This document shows positions 10,963 through 21,899 of a stretch of DNA of 64,000 nt, one piece after another. Source of the stretch: Siphonodentalium dalli. Lineage: Eukaryota; Mollusca; Scaphopoda; Gadilida; Siphonodentaliidae. Location of the stretch: positions 50,568,911 through 50,632,910 of the forward strand of contig CP136066.1 in assembly GCA_032622095.1 (NCBI GenBank). The letters run 5' to 3'. The notes under the pieces are model-generated. The model ran no database searches. It worked only from the letters and a program-made list of their open reading frames with translations, and was not told the origin of the DNA. Positions within the stretch are counted from its first letter, which is position 1. Every line of letters starts with the position of its first letter. The translations under genes and the position numbers were made by a program.

Positions 10963-11363
10963 TTAACCCTTTACCCAACAGAAGGGCCCTGTGCCAATGC
11001 ATTCTCTTATATATGCGAGTCGACCATAGGTCGCCTCGCATATATAAGAGAATGCATTGGCTTAACACATTAAAAATTATAAAATTGTTAAAGAATGTAA
11101 GAAAAAATGGTAAAAAGTGTTAAAAAAAAGATTTTTTTTAGGCCAATGCATTCTCTTATATATGCGAGGCGACCTATGGTCAACTCGCATATATAAGAGA
11201 ATGCATTGGTACAGGGCATAACTGTAACTATCACAATGTGGTCAAGGAGCCGGTTCCAATGATATCCATATTTGTATGGTTCTATTGAGACAGACCGAAG
11301 ATATTTTAGGCTGTTGAAGCTTTATTTGGCCGGTTTTGGCCGGTTTGTTGGGTAAAGGGTTAA
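10963..11363. mobile_element. Family A element, full length
   Basis: TTAACCCTTTACCCAACAGA to TTGGGTAAAGGGTTAA. Upstream member of an inverted pair with the truncated copy at 11428-11729. Confidence 0.85.
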
Positions 11364-11403
11364 AAGGCTGTTGGATATAGTTTACATTTATTATCGTTTA
11401 CAG

Positions 11404-11433
11404 AGTTTGGGTGAAGGAATGACTGGCATATCA
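11404..11433 (+). pseudogene. Truncated duplicate of exon 7 start, copy 1
   Basis: TTTACAG acceptor followed by 30 bases identical to the beginning of exon 7. It then runs directly into a truncated family A transposon at a shared ATATCA. There is no donor, so it cannot act as an exon, but the acceptor is intact. Confidence 0.9.
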
Positions 11434-11729
11434 TTGGAACCGGCTCCTTGACCACATTGTGATAGTTACAGTTATGCCCTGTGCCAATGCATTCTCTTAT
11501 ATATGCGAGTCGACCATAGGTCGCCTCGCATATATAAGAGAATGCATTGGCCTAAAAAAAATCTTTTTTTAACACTTTTTACCATTTTTTCTTACATTCT
11601 TTAACAATTTTATAATTTTTAATGTGTTAAGCCAATGCATTCTCTTATATATGCGAGGCGACCTATGGTCGACTCGCATATATAAGAGAATGCATTGGCA
11701 CAGGGCCGGTTTGTTGGGTAAAGGGTTAA
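11428..11729. mobile_element. Truncated family A element inside the exon 7 acceptor array
   Basis: Starts within ATATCATTGGAACCGG, an internal site of the family, fused to duplicated exon 7 sequence. The other end is a normal AAAGGGTTAA. Opposite in orientation to the element at 10963-11363. Confidence 0.85.
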
Positions 11730-11769
11730 AAGGCTGTTTGATATAGTTTCCATTTATTATCGTTTACAG

Positions 11770-11814
11770 AGTTTGGGTGAAGGAATGACTGGCATATCAA
11801 ACCACGCTCAGAGT
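11770..11814 (+). pseudogene. Truncated duplicate of exon 7 start, copy 2
   Basis: Acceptor plus about 45 bases of exon 7 (SLGEGMTGISNHAQ equivalent). It ends where the sequence returns to the intron's GATATAGTTTACATT. It lies 366 bases after copy 1 and 75 before copy 3. No donor. Confidence 0.9.
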
Positions 11815-11844
11815 GATATAGTTTACATTTATTATCGTTTACAG

Positions 11845-11876
11845 AGTTTGGGTGAAGGAATGACTGGCATATCATT
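11845..11876 (+). pseudogene. Truncated duplicate of exon 7 start, copy 3
   Basis: Acceptor plus about 30 bases of exon 7, again returning to intron sequence; 62 bases before the intact exon. No donor. Confidence 0.9.
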
Positions 11877-11906
11877 GATATAGTTTACATTTATTATCGT
11901 TTACAG

Positions 11907-12029
11907 AGTTTGGGTGAAGGAATGACTGGCATATCAAACCACGCCCAGAGAGGTGATATCGATGACTTCTGTGATTCCGTTAAATATTTTGCCAATGCTG
12001 TCTGTGGTTTAACCGAGGCCACGGCTCAG
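11907..12029 (+). CDS. TLN: Talin exon 7 of window (R7, KANK-binding region)
   Basis: 123 nt, phase 0 to 0, 41 codons beginning SLGEGMTGISNHAQRGD and ending CGLTEATAQ, co-linear with human about 1402-1442. The third residue is the glycine matching human G1404, which family knowledge places in the KANK LD-motif docking site of R7. The acceptor is CGTTTACAG and the donor CAG|GTAAGT. It is the fourth and only complete member of a tandem set of acceptor-plus-exon-start copies, so it is the only one that can be spliced productively. Confidence 0.95.
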
Positions 12030-12035
12030 GTAAGT

Positions 12036-12125
12036 GTTAATCCCTACTTTAATGATTGTATTCTTCCATTGGAATGATCTATTATTCATGTGGAGGGATG
12101 TCCAGGAAACATAGGCAGCTATTCA
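12036..12125. mobile_element. Family F fragment
   Basis: CATTGGAATGATCTATTATT and GGAGGGATGTCCAG match the interior of family F; no ends seen. It lies just after exon 7. Confidence 0.5.
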
Positions 12126-12664
12126 TTGTCATTACATAAATTATGTGAAAAGAAATCTATTTTTTTGTAGACAAATATTAATTTTTCTGTGGAATTTTAG
12201 TTTTTAATGTTCCATAAGATAATAGATTCCTTGGGGTAAAAAATCCTAAAGTATGGTTGTCCAAAGTAGTCCATGAAAATTCTGTTCCTCCAGTGATTTG
12301 TTTTTTTTTGCAATATTGTTCAAATATGTATCTCTTCCTGGCAACAAAACAAAAATTTCTATGTAACTCTTTTTCAACACAAGTTTCAATTATTATTACC
12401 AACATCACACAAGAGAAAACATCTGGTGTTGCACATATTTCAGTTAAAAATGTATTAAAACTGATTATTAGATAGATTTGACATAAATGTTTTAAAAATT
12501 TCCACATTTTCTCTCCCAGTCTGTCCCAGTTCATAGAAATTATTGGAGTTAAAAAATACAAGTGACAACAGCACACGTTGACTATTCTTTCCGACTGAAA
12601 ATAATAATTTTATTACCCGAACATACACAGGAAGTTCAAGGAAGAGCTCAAGGTTGGGGCGATT
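12126..12664. other. Intron sequence without recognised genes
   Basis: An open frame of 132 codons on the minus strand (12178-12576) has no recognisable domain and low-complexity AT composition, so no gene is called. Confidence 0.4.
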
Positions 12665-12815
12665 ACATGCCAATGTAATCAATTACGATTACAATTACTT
12701 TTGATTTACATGATTACGATTACTGATTAATTTTTTTTAAATGTAATCGATTGCGATTACAATTACTTTAGTAAATGTAATCGATTACTTTTGATTACAT
12801 CTGATTACAATTTTT
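12665..12815. repeat. Degenerate TAATCGATTACA repeat
   Basis: Many overlapping copies of GTAATC and GATTAC on both strands, for example TGTAATCGATTGCGATTAC; a low-complexity palindromic array of unknown origin. Confidence 0.6.
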
Positions 12816-13259
12816 ATCGCATAGGAATAAATAATGAAATAACTCAAATTAAAATATCAAATTTGATTGACTAAAAACATCACTGCATAACATGGAAACA
12901 AGAAATGACTGAAACAATAGAAAGAAGCAAGCAATAAACACAAACTTTTTACATTTACATGTATTGGTGAGGTTTCATCACGAAGTTGTGCACCAACTTA
13001 TTGGGAAATGTTATGTTTTATGTCTTAATTATTTATATAGATATATTTTTATTATATTTTTAATTCTCTTACATGCGTTGCAACTAATGCATAATATTTA
13101 TGAAAATATCATTAGAAACAATTTTAAATTATTTGCATGTTCTGTTACATTCAATAACACTAAGGTTTATTTGATGATCATCCATTGATTGGTTACCATA
13201 TTTATCATTGCTCATTATTCATGGATATTTTCATTTGATTCTATTTTGCTCATTTGCAG

Positions 13260-13403
13260 GCCGCGTACCTTGTGGGCGTGTCTGATGCTGCCTCGGAGCC
13301 TGGGCGACCTGGTCTGGTCGATCAGTCTCAGTTCTCCCGAGCCAATCAAGCGATTCAAATGGCGTGTCAAAATCTCACCAATCCAGCCAGCTCGCAACAA
13401 CAA
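13260..13403 (+). CDS. TLN: Talin exon 8 of window (R7 to R8)
   Basis: 144 nt, phase 0 to 0, 48 codons: AAYLVGVSDAASEPGRPGL, then FSRANQAIQMACQNL, ending SSQQQ. It matches human about 1443-1490 without gaps. The acceptor is CTCATTTGCAG and the donor CAA|GTAAGT. It covers the exit from R7 and the first helix of R8, the four-helix bundle inserted into R7 that binds RIAM and DLC1 in vertebrates. Confidence 0.97.
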
Positions 13404-13539
13404 GTAAGTCTCCTGCTCTCCGTAACTCATTCAATGTTTCTATCTAAATTCTTCTGTCTGATTAATTTTAATGGTGATGCTTTGCAATACTAACCAACTT
13501 GTTTCAGATTGGTTTTACACTTACCACTCACTTAAAGTG

Positions 13540-14061
13540 ACTTAATCTTAATTTCTCGTATTAAACTGAGTAAATATATCAAGCCTGCAAATAGTTTGTC
13601 TGTCATTTACAGAATGAGGTCCCCAGAGGGTGAATTTAGTGATACTATCATGCATGGTGGGCTAGTATAACCAAATTCACCCTCTGTTGACCTCATTCTG
13701 CTTTGGCCTCATCTTCTGTGAAGTATATTGTCTCAAATTAACATTGTTTTTAGTTAATTTTCCCCATTCTGGGAAGTTTCTATATCCCCTAATTTGCAGA
13801 AGATAAAATGAATAATTGAGGTGACTAATGGGTGAACATCACCAATTTCAACTGGGGAACTTCAATCTGATCCTAGGTCTCCCATAGCAGTTGAGGCCCT
13901 CATCGGAATGAGGTTCCCAGAGGGTGCATTTGGTGATGCTAGTCCACTGACCGTGATAGCGTCACAAAATTCATCCTCTGGGGACCTCATTCTGCAAATG
14001 ACAGACACACTATTTGCAGGCTTGCTTAATCATAATTCCTTGTATTAAACTGAGTAAATAC
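13540..14061. repeat. About 40-bp direct repeat flanking a B element
   Basis: CTTAATCTTAATTTCTCGTA plus TTAAACTGAGTAAATATA at 13540-13579 recurs with a few changes at 14021-14060, directly after the B element. Confidence 0.7.
13580..14024. mobile_element. Family B element
   Basis: CAAGCCTGCAAATAGTTTGT to ACTATTTGCAGGCTTG. Full structure with both palindromes and the ATAATTGAGGTGACTAATGG centre. Confidence 0.8.
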
Positions 14062-14109
14062 ATACATTTGTTACATTCCGGGCATCAAACTATAGGTCTA
14101 ATGTCTATA

Positions 14110-14328
14110 TACAGTAATGCCCTAATTAATCGACTCCTTTAACCACAGCAGAATTATGGGTAACTTTTCAGGATTTAGTCGGAAATATGGCTTGTTGCCA
14201 TTCATCGGAAAGCTCTCGGCGAGAGCTTTCCAATGAATGGCAACAAGCCATATTTCTGACTAAATCCTGAAAAGTTACCCATAATTCTGCTGTGGTTAAA
14301 GGAGTCGATTAATTAGGGCATTACTGTA
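14110..14328. mobile_element. Family E palindromic element
   Basis: TACAGTAATGCCCTAATTAA to the complementary end GGGCATTACTGTA. Nearly perfect hairpin centred on AGCTCTCGGCGAGAGCT. Confidence 0.85.
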
Positions 14329-14488
14329 TGCTCTGAGAAGAACCATTATTGTAACTTATTGTAGAGAAAATAGAAGCAGTACTTATCTTTCAAAAGCGAT
14401 AATTTTTATTTGATTTGCAGAAGCACTAAACCAAAGTTTCCAGATTTGTTTTCTTATTTTAAATTTTTCCTTGCAAATTTTATGACAG

Positions 14489-14878
14489 TTAACCCTTTAC
14501 CCAACAAACCGGCCAAAACCGGCCAAATAAAGCTTCAACAGCCTAAAATATCTTGGGTCTGTCTCAATAAAACCATACAAATATGGATATCATTGGAACC
14601 GGCTCATTGACCACATTGTGATGGTTATAGTTATGCCCTGTGCCAATGCATTCTCTTATATATGCGAGTCGACCATAGGTCGCCTCGCATATATAAGAGA
14701 ATGCATTGGCCTAAAAAAATCTTCTTTTTACCATTTTTTCTTACATTCTTTAACAATTTTATAATTTTTAATGTGTTAAGCCAATGCATTCTCTTATATA
14801 TGCGAGGCGACCTATGGTCGACTCGCATATATAAGAGAATGCATTGGCACAGGGCCCTTCTGTTGGGTAAAGGGTTAA
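14489..14878. mobile_element. Family A element, full length
   Basis: TTAACCCTTTACCCAACAAA to GTTGGGTAAAGGGTTAA, same orientation as 65-464. Confidence 0.85.
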
Positions 14879-15540
14879 TAGTCTAAATGGAACTTCAATA
14901 TTTCATAATTCTTCATTGCTCATCTTTGTAGAAGTCCAGCATTGAAACATAGAATACCAATAGTGTTCAGTTATTTGAGAACTCTTTTACTAACTCATAA
15001 CAGTTATTGCAAATTGTTGCTGGCTTATTATTAACACATTAAATTTACAAATGCTTTTCTGTGTATTATTTATCTGAGACTAGATTCTTGTCATCCTGTA
15101 TGGAGCCTCATAGAAATACAGACTTTTACTACGGAGTGTCTTCTGCTCACATCTGTATGGGGCTCCTTATAGGTTACATCTAATATACCAAGTTGTTTGA
15201 AACCTCTTTTGTACTTTTCTTGGATTCTGATCTTTCACATATATAACATAACTAAGGCCATTCAAAATTTTGTGTTCTCAGGAAATTTTACCAAATATTT
15301 TAACTGGAAGCCGCTGAGTGTGTTAATGTATTAATTTTGCCAAATATGATATTCTTGAATGATCCCAAATCCGTTTTTAGTGCAAATAATAACATTGACA
15401 TTGTTTATTTTGTTTTACATTCTTGTTTACAGAATAATAAATAACATGTAAAACTTTTCAAGATTTGTGCAATTTGTCAAAAATTTGCACTGAAACTGAA
15501 CAAAAGTAATAGAAATATTTCACATGTCTGAATTTTTTAC
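14879..15540. other. Intron sequence without recognised features
   Basis: AT-rich; nothing recognised between the A and C elements. Confidence 0.5.
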
Positions 15541-15833
15541 ATTTTCATGACTGGAGTATCCTGAAATTTTCCGACAACCCTGTGCCAATGCATTCTTTTT
15601 TATATATGCGAGTCTCCCAGAGAGAGCCTTTCATATGTAAGAGAATATATTGGCCTAACAATATTTACCTTGGTGTAAACATTAATGGAGCCATCTCCTT
15701 AATATTTACCTTGACCTTATAAGTCAGTGCTTTCTCTTATAAATGCGAGTCCCCATGTGAGACTCGCATATATAAGAGAATGCACATGATCTTTAATGCT
15801 GCACCAGCGCAGCTCCCGTCATGAAAGGGTTAA
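15541..15833. mobile_element. Family C element, 5' end eroded
   Basis: CATGACTGGAGTATCCTGAA start without TTAA; CAGCTCCCGTCATGAAAGGG then TTAA at the end. Two imperfect hairpins. Confidence 0.7.
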
Positions 15834-16199
15834 ACATAGTCGGTGCTTTAGAACACATATTTTAAAAATGTCCTAATGACGGACCTAACAATGAACTTAA
15901 CACAACATTAACACGGCTACTCCTTTTGTTCCCAGTACTATGCATCATGGGATATACGATCCATGGTAAGAAGCGTCGAACCTTATAACGCAATGCGGGT
16001 CAGTCTTCCTTTAGTTTTTATCGATTCAGTTCTCTCTCCCTCTGTTTCAGCACAATCCTTTCATCCTTTTTCTTCCTTGTCAATTCTCCTCTGTTATGAT
16101 TCTGTTTGAAAGAGAGGCCTTGTTTCCACTCTATGTTATATTGGGTTTGGTATAATGCAGATTTTGCACAAGTGAATTGCATTTTATTAAGAAGCCTAC

Positions 16200-16355
16200 A
16201 TATAAATAGAGGATCTACAACGAGTCCTCAGTTTATAGCAGAATTTACAAAACGAGTCCAGTAAATTAGGTGTGGACCGAACCTTTGGCGAGGTCCAGAC
16301 CTAATTTACAAAACGAGTTTTGTAAATTCTGCTATAAACAGGGGACAAGTGGCAG
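16200..16355. repeat. Long imperfect palindrome
   Basis: TATAGCAGAATTTACAAAAC and the complementary GTTTTGTAAATTCTGCTATA pair around CCTTTGGCGAGG. Related in style to 51974-52110. Confidence 0.7.
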
Positions 16356-16498
16356 ATTCAATTTATTACATGATAAAAAAAAATGGGACGAGGAACTAAC
16401 TTCGGCTTCTATAAGGCATGCGATGACGTTTCACGTAACTACACGTTGTTTGTCCGCGTAAAAGAAATGGTCCCAGATAAATAAAGACTCTGGCGTAT

Positions 16499-16740
16499 TT
16501 AACCCTTTGAGTGCCAGGGGCCGATATTATCGGCCCTAAACCTACACAATAAGTCTGTTAAAGAATATAATAAAATATATTAAAATTGTAAAAAATTGTA
16601 AAAAAAAATTAAAATTGTTAGGCCAATGCATTCTCTTATATATGCGAGGCGACCTATGGTCGACTCGCATATATAAGAGAATGCATTGGCACAGGGTATA
16701 TGGGTTGATACAAAAATCGACCTGGCACTCAAAGGGTTAA
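16499..16740. mobile_element. Family D element carrying a family A hairpin
   Basis: TTAACCCTTTGAGTGCCAGG to CCTGGCACTCAAAGGGTTAA, shorter than the copy at 9227 but with the same single hairpin. Confidence 0.85.
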
Positions 16741-16976
16741 AGGCGTATATTTAATGACATAACTTTTCAAACTCTTCATTCATTATAGTTTGTTGGAAAA
16801 ATATTGGAAGCCATAGTATTTTGAGATGTAGCGTACGGAATGTAAGCAGACGACAAACCGGATGTCAAAGGTTACTTGGCACTATTTCCTGTTATTAAAC
16901 GAACGTTTAATATCAAAATTTATAGAATGGGTTTATTGAATGGAATAAGGGTAGGATCATGTAATAAATGTTCTTA

Positions 16977-17230
16977 CAAGCCTTGAAATAGGGTGTCTGT
17001 CATTTGCAGAATGATGTTCCCAGAGGGTGAATTTAGTGATGCTACCCTGCATAGCGGGCTAGCATCACCAAATTCACCCTCTGGGAACCTCATTCTGCTG
17101 AGGTGTAAGCAGAATGAGGTCCCCAGAGGGTGAATTTGGTGATGCTAGCCCACTATGCGGGGTAGCATCACTAAATTCACCCTCTGGGGACCTCATTCTG
17201 CAAATGACAGACACCCTATTTCAAGGCTTG
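16977..17230. mobile_element. Short family B element with clear 8-bp target duplication
   Basis: CAAGCCTTGAAATAGGGTGT to CTATTTCAAGGCTTG, flanked by TGTTCTTA at 16969-16976 and at 17231-17238. CA...TG ends with an 8-bp duplication suit the hAT superfamily. Confidence 0.85.
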
Positions 17231-17436
17231 TGTTCTTATGCACTGATTCTTTTTGGACAAAAACGTTGCGATCTCTACAGCTGCTTACTATTCTTACTGC
17301 ATACTGTGGATGGCTTTGATTTCATTGGCATCGATTTTTCATGGTTTCTCACAAAAACGGCAATTCGTGAGGACTTGGAATTCGCGAATATGTCCACCTC
17401 AACTGGTCTGACAATGTTGTATGTTATGACAGCTTT

Positions 17437-17670
17437 GACCCTTTCTATACTGAAGACTCATTAACGAGTAGGAAATGTTCAGATAATAAGTTCACCCATA
17501 GTTTGTTTGTTGAATTTATTATCTGAACATTTCCCACCTATGAATGATTCTGCTCTTACATTATCTGTTTTTGTTTGCCAGTCGTCTGCTTTTATTACAT
17601 GAACACCCCTCTAAATGAATACTAAACCATGCCAATGTATACTATTATAACTGAATGGGAGAATGTAACC
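17437..17670. mobile_element. Rearranged family F fragments
   Basis: CCTTTCTATACTGAAGACTC and GAACATTTCC segments followed by an inverted piece ending TATAACTGAATGGGAGAA. Confidence 0.55.
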
Positions 17671-18292
17671 TGCATGTGATGAGACCATTAGCCTTTATTG
17701 AGTATTAATTGAGGGTTAATCAAGTCTTGTTTACACAAAATAATATCGAGGGATCAGAGGAAATTTTATTATAGACAACAAACGATATACTACTTTATGG
17801 AAATTGATCATGTTTCGTCTCAACTTCCATGTTTTATTATATCCATTTTACGATACACCGAAATACGGACATAAGGTCCAATCTTTGTCCCCATTTCGTA
17901 GGATTATATTGATACTATGTTGACCAATGAAGTGTCTTTGGCTCTTGATTTCGTGGCTTACCCATACCACCAAAATCTTGATTTCGTGGCTTAGCCATTT
18001 CACAAAATCAACGAATAACAGATCCCCACAAACTAAAATGATTTTACAGTATCGCAATTAATGATTTATGTCTTTTTTAAATGATGCAATTTTTGGTTAT
18101 TATGTGGTTTTTGTTGCTTCGTCTGCCATTTATGCACTTTGTTCTCCATTCCTTCATTGATTTGTTACAATAGTCCAGGTTTCCTTCAACTTAAACCAGC
18201 TTGTCATATCCGTTGTTCTAGATGCTGGTTTGCATAGAATATCCGTTCCAATATTCCCCTACATTGGAGTTTTAGCTAAGTGACCCGCTAAT

Positions 18293-18554
18293 TTAACCTT
18301 TTCCTGGTGGGAGTTGCGCCCGTACAGCATTAAAGGTCCTGTGCCAGTGCTTTCTCTTTATATGAGAGTCTCCCATAGGGAGCCTCGCATATATTAGAGA
18401 ATGCACTGGCTTACAAGGTCAAGGTAAATATTGTTAAGCCACTGTTTTCTCTTATATATGTGAGGCTCCCTATGGGAGACTCGCATATATAACAGAATGC
18501 ATTGGCACAGGGTTTTCGCAAAATTTCAGGAAGCTCCAGTCATGGAATGGTTAA
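18293..18554. mobile_element. Family C element
   Basis: TTAACCTTTTCCTGGTGGGA to CAGTCATGGAATGGTTAA, two CTCGCATATAT hairpins. Confidence 0.7.
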
Positions 18555-18837
18555 ATATTAAATATAATATATAATATTTGTGTTGAACTTTATCTGAATT
18601 ATCAAATCAAACGGGGAATTTAAAAAGGATAAAATATCACATTGTTTACATTAATTCAGAGGAATGCAAACACGTCTTTTACCAACATAAAATGTGATTA
18701 CTTATATTTGAGAATAAAATCAAGATTATAGTACGCCATTATGTCCACCATAAGACATCACCCTTTCTGACAAATATAGCATTCTGTGTTGATAAGTAGA
18801 AAAAAACGATTACAATTGACGAGCAAATCATGCCCTT

Positions 18838-18982
18838 TCAAACACTTTCATGATGGGAACTTTATGATTTTTTTTGAAAACCCTGTGCCAATGCGCTCTT
18901 ACATATGCGAGTCGAATTTGATATTATTTTTTATTATTGTTAAAAAATGTAAGAAAAAATGAAAACAATGATAAAATGGAAA
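18838..18982. mobile_element. Family C fragment joined to family A
   Basis: CACTTTCATGATGGGAACTT start and a partial hairpin; it joins an A element around 18983 without an intervening TTAA. Confidence 0.5.
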
Positions 18983-19355
18983 AAACCGGCCAAATAAAGC
19001 TTCAACAGCCTAAAATATCTTTGGTCTGTCTCAATAGAACCATACAAATATGGATATCATTGGAACCGGCTCCTTGACCACATTGTGATAGTTACAGTTA
19101 TGCCCTGTGCCAATGCATTCTCTTATATATGCGAGTCGACCATAGGTCGCCTCGCATATATAAGAGAATGCATTGGCCTAAAAAAATCATTTTTTAACAC
19201 TTTTTACCATTATTTTCTTACATTCTTTAACAATTTTATAATTTTTAATGTGTTAAGCCAATGCATTCTCTTATATATGCGAGGCGACCTATGGTCGACT
19301 CGCATATATAAGAGAATGCATTGGCACAGGGCCCTTCTGTTGGGTAAAGGGTTAA
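18983..19355. mobile_element. Family A element, left end missing
   Basis: Begins at AAAACCGGCCAAATAAAGC (internal to the family) and ends GGGTAAAGGGTTAA with both hairpins. Confidence 0.8.
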
Positions 19356-19479
19356 AGGAAATCTGGGCTATTGTTACACCATATAACCTCACTGTTCATT
19401 AAGTTTTAAGTTTCAATTAAAACAATGTCAAGCCACATGTCCTTATTTTATATGTCATCAAATTATAAATCAGAAAATA

Positions 19480-19567
19480 GGGTGTCTGTCATTTGCAGAA
19501 TGAGGTCACTAAATTCACCCTCTGGGGACCTCATTCTGCAAATGACAGACACCCTATTTCAAGGCTT
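19480..19567. mobile_element. Collapsed family B hairpin
   Basis: AATAGGGTGTCTGTCATTTG arm directly followed by its complement with most of the centre lost; ends CAAGGCTTG. Confidence 0.75.
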
Positions 19568-20396
19568 GATCAAATTATTAAGTCATAAAATCTATCCCAG
19601 TGTTTATTTCAAATGTCTTGTTATTAGCATGAGCAGTATAAAGTAGTCAGACTATATTTTATATGAAATAGATTCAGTATATGTTAGTTTACAATCAGAC
19701 GGGAAGTAATTGATTTATGATTCAAATTTTGGTGCTAGAAGTTGAGTGTTTATTTTCTTCGCCCGCCAGAGAAATAATTAATACTGCTATTGAGAGCACA
19801 ATCTGTGTGTTTGTTTATCTGCTTTATTGTGAATTGAACTGGAAACCTTCAAAAATTTCACACGATTGAATTGATTCCTAAATTTAAGTTCAAACTAAAA
19901 CAGTCTAAAACGCTTCTTCGCAACAGTGTTTGATATTGTGATGGAATTAGTGACATTGGTGGCCTTGCTTTTTATATCTCCCTCAATTTCTATAGTGGAA
20001 TTAACTCCACAAAATAGTCGAGGAAATCAAATTATATGATGAGATTACCAGGTCATATTTAAATTTTACCTTTCAATTGTCCACATAAATATAGGAAAAA
20101 TTAGAAATGCACTTTAAAAACAAAAACTTTATATCATTGTGCTAGAATATAAGTACTGAAATTATTTTATTTCATATGTATCTCATTTTTTCATACACAC
20201 AATTTAGAATATACACCAAGAGCATTATAGTTTTTGAAATTGATATATTTTATTATATATGTAAACACCAACTTGTATTGCTAGATTATGTATCACCATA
20301 CATCCCACAGCATCATCTGTATCAGCCTACTGGGCTCATTGTGATACTGTGAAGTTATATCTAGGTGTTGAACAGTTTATTTTCTTGCCTTTGCAG
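19568..20396. other. Intron sequence without recognised features
   Basis: AT-rich sequence preceding exon 9; no element or additional exon recognised. Confidence 0.5.
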
Positions 20397-20558
20397 GTTT
20401 TATCCGCTGCCACCATTGTTGCCAAACATACCTCCGCTCTGTGTAACGCCTGTAGAATGGCTTCATCCAAAACACAGAATCCTGTTGCCAAACGCCATTT
20501 TGTCCAGAGTGCCAAAGACGTGGCTAATAGTACAGCTAATCTCGTAAAGGCCATTAAG
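20397..20558 (+). CDS. TLN: Talin exon 9 of window (R8)
   Basis: 162 nt, phase 0 to 0, 54 codons beginning VLSAATIVAKHTSALCNACR and ending STANLVKAIK, matching human about 1491-1544. The acceptor is CCTTTGCAG and the donor AAG|GTGGGT. It is one of the most conserved stretches in the window and forms the core of R8, which in vertebrates binds vinculin, RIAM and DLC1. Confidence 0.97.
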
Positions 20559-20596
20559 GTGGGTAAACTGAAATAAACAAAACTACATGCAGAATT

Positions 20597-20848
20597 TTAA
20601 CCCTTTCATTAATGTAGCTGTGCTGGTTCAGCTTTAAACATCCTTTGCCAGTGCATTCTCTTATATATGCGAGCCTCACATATATATGAGAATGCACTGG
20701 CATACCATGTCAAGGTAAATATTATTAGTCCAATGCATTCTCTTATATATGTGAGGCTCCCTATTGGAGATTCGTATATAAAAAAGAGAATGCGTTGACA
20801 CAGGCTTTTCCCAAAATTTCAGAAAGCTCTAGACATGCAAGGGTTTAA
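20597..20848. mobile_element. Family C element
   Basis: TTAACCCTTTCATTAATGTA to AGACATGCAAGGGTTTAA; diverged hairpins. Confidence 0.7.
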
Positions 20849-20879
20849 TAAAAAGATTCTCTAACTTCTCAAGTTGAGC

Positions 20880-20886
20880 GGGGGGT

Positions 20887-20941
<55 letters not shown>
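20880..20941. repeat. Homopolymer G tract (about 60 bases, one T)
   Basis: Unbroken G run after GGGGGGTGGG. Length is likely unreliable in any assembly. Confidence 0.9.
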
Positions 20942-20943
<2 letters not shown>

Positions 20944-21070
20944 GTAATAATATAACTTAATACATCAAAAGTGGGGCTAATTTGTTAATGTTTTCGTAAC
21001 TTGACTATTTCTCTTCCTCAAGTCATCATTGGGTTTCATTGTATGTTGTTTTGGTATCAGACCAACAGCC

Positions 21071-21511
21071 TGCCTCAAAATATGGTGCTGGATATTTTGA
21101 GGTCCCCAGAGGGTGATTTTAATGATGTTACCCGACATAGCGGGCTAGCATCACTAAATTCATCCTCTTGGGACCTCATTCTGCTTAGCCCTCATCTTCT
21201 CTGGGAAGTATCTTTATTATGAAATTAACAAGTTTTATAGTTTCTTTAGAAACTTTAGTTTAATTTCTCTATATCCTCAAATTGGTTGATGACACAATGC
21301 GTAATCAAGGTTCCCAATGGGTGCACATCACCATCTTCACCAGCTGAGAACTTAAATCTTTGTCTAGGTCTCCCAGAGCAGATGAGGCCATGCATAATGA
21401 GGTCCCCAGAGGATGAATTCGTTGACACTAACCTGCTGTGCGGGGTAGCATCAATAAGTTCACCCTCTGGAGACCTCATTCTGCAAATGTCCAGCACCAT
21501 ATTTTGAGGCC
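21071..21511. mobile_element. Family B element, subfamily B2
   Basis: GCCTCAAAATATGGTGCTGG to AGCACCATATTTTGAGGCC; the 5' palindrome is partly deleted. Confidence 0.75.
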
Positions 21512-21758
21512 TATTTGGAATCTAAAGGTTTGGTTACCTATGACAAGTAGGACACATTAATTGCTCCAGTATAAATATTTTATATCATACTGTTCATGGC
21601 AGTGTGTTCCAAAGATATCAATTGTTGCGCATCATATTCGTTGTGAAATAATTTTGATTGAGAGCGCTTACTAGTATAATGTTTAAGGAACACCTTGACC
21701 TGTTGCTTGACAGCCTTCCATTTTGTGTTTTCGTGACGCCATTTTGCTGTATCTTCAG

Positions 21759-21899
21759 GCTTTAGATAACAACTTCACTGAGGAGAACCGGAGGAAATGT
21801 GCCGAAGCGTCTCGTCCACTCATAGATGCTGTCGATGAACTCACGCTGTTTGCTTCCTCACCGGAGTTTGCCAGCAGACCTGGAAAAATCAGTCTAGAG
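21759..21899 (+). CDS. TLN: Talin exon 10 of window (R8 end, return to R7)
   Basis: 141 nt, phase 0 to 0, 47 codons: ALDNNFTEENRRKCAEASRP, then FASSPEFASRPGKISLE, matching human about 1545-1591. The acceptor is TATCTTCAG and the donor GAG|GTACAG. It closes R8 and re-enters bundle R7. Confidence 0.96.

Noticed and set aside
12178-12576. 132-codon open frame on the minus strand
   Set aside because: No recognisable domain, biased AT codons, lies in an intron beside a degenerate repeat; may be chance or a transposon remnant.
14631-14886. Many short open frames on both strands with the peptide CILLYMR(G/V)D...RIYKRMHW
   Set aside because: They are translations of the family A/C/D hairpins; the same palindrome gives the frame on either strand and at every copy. 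Not genes.
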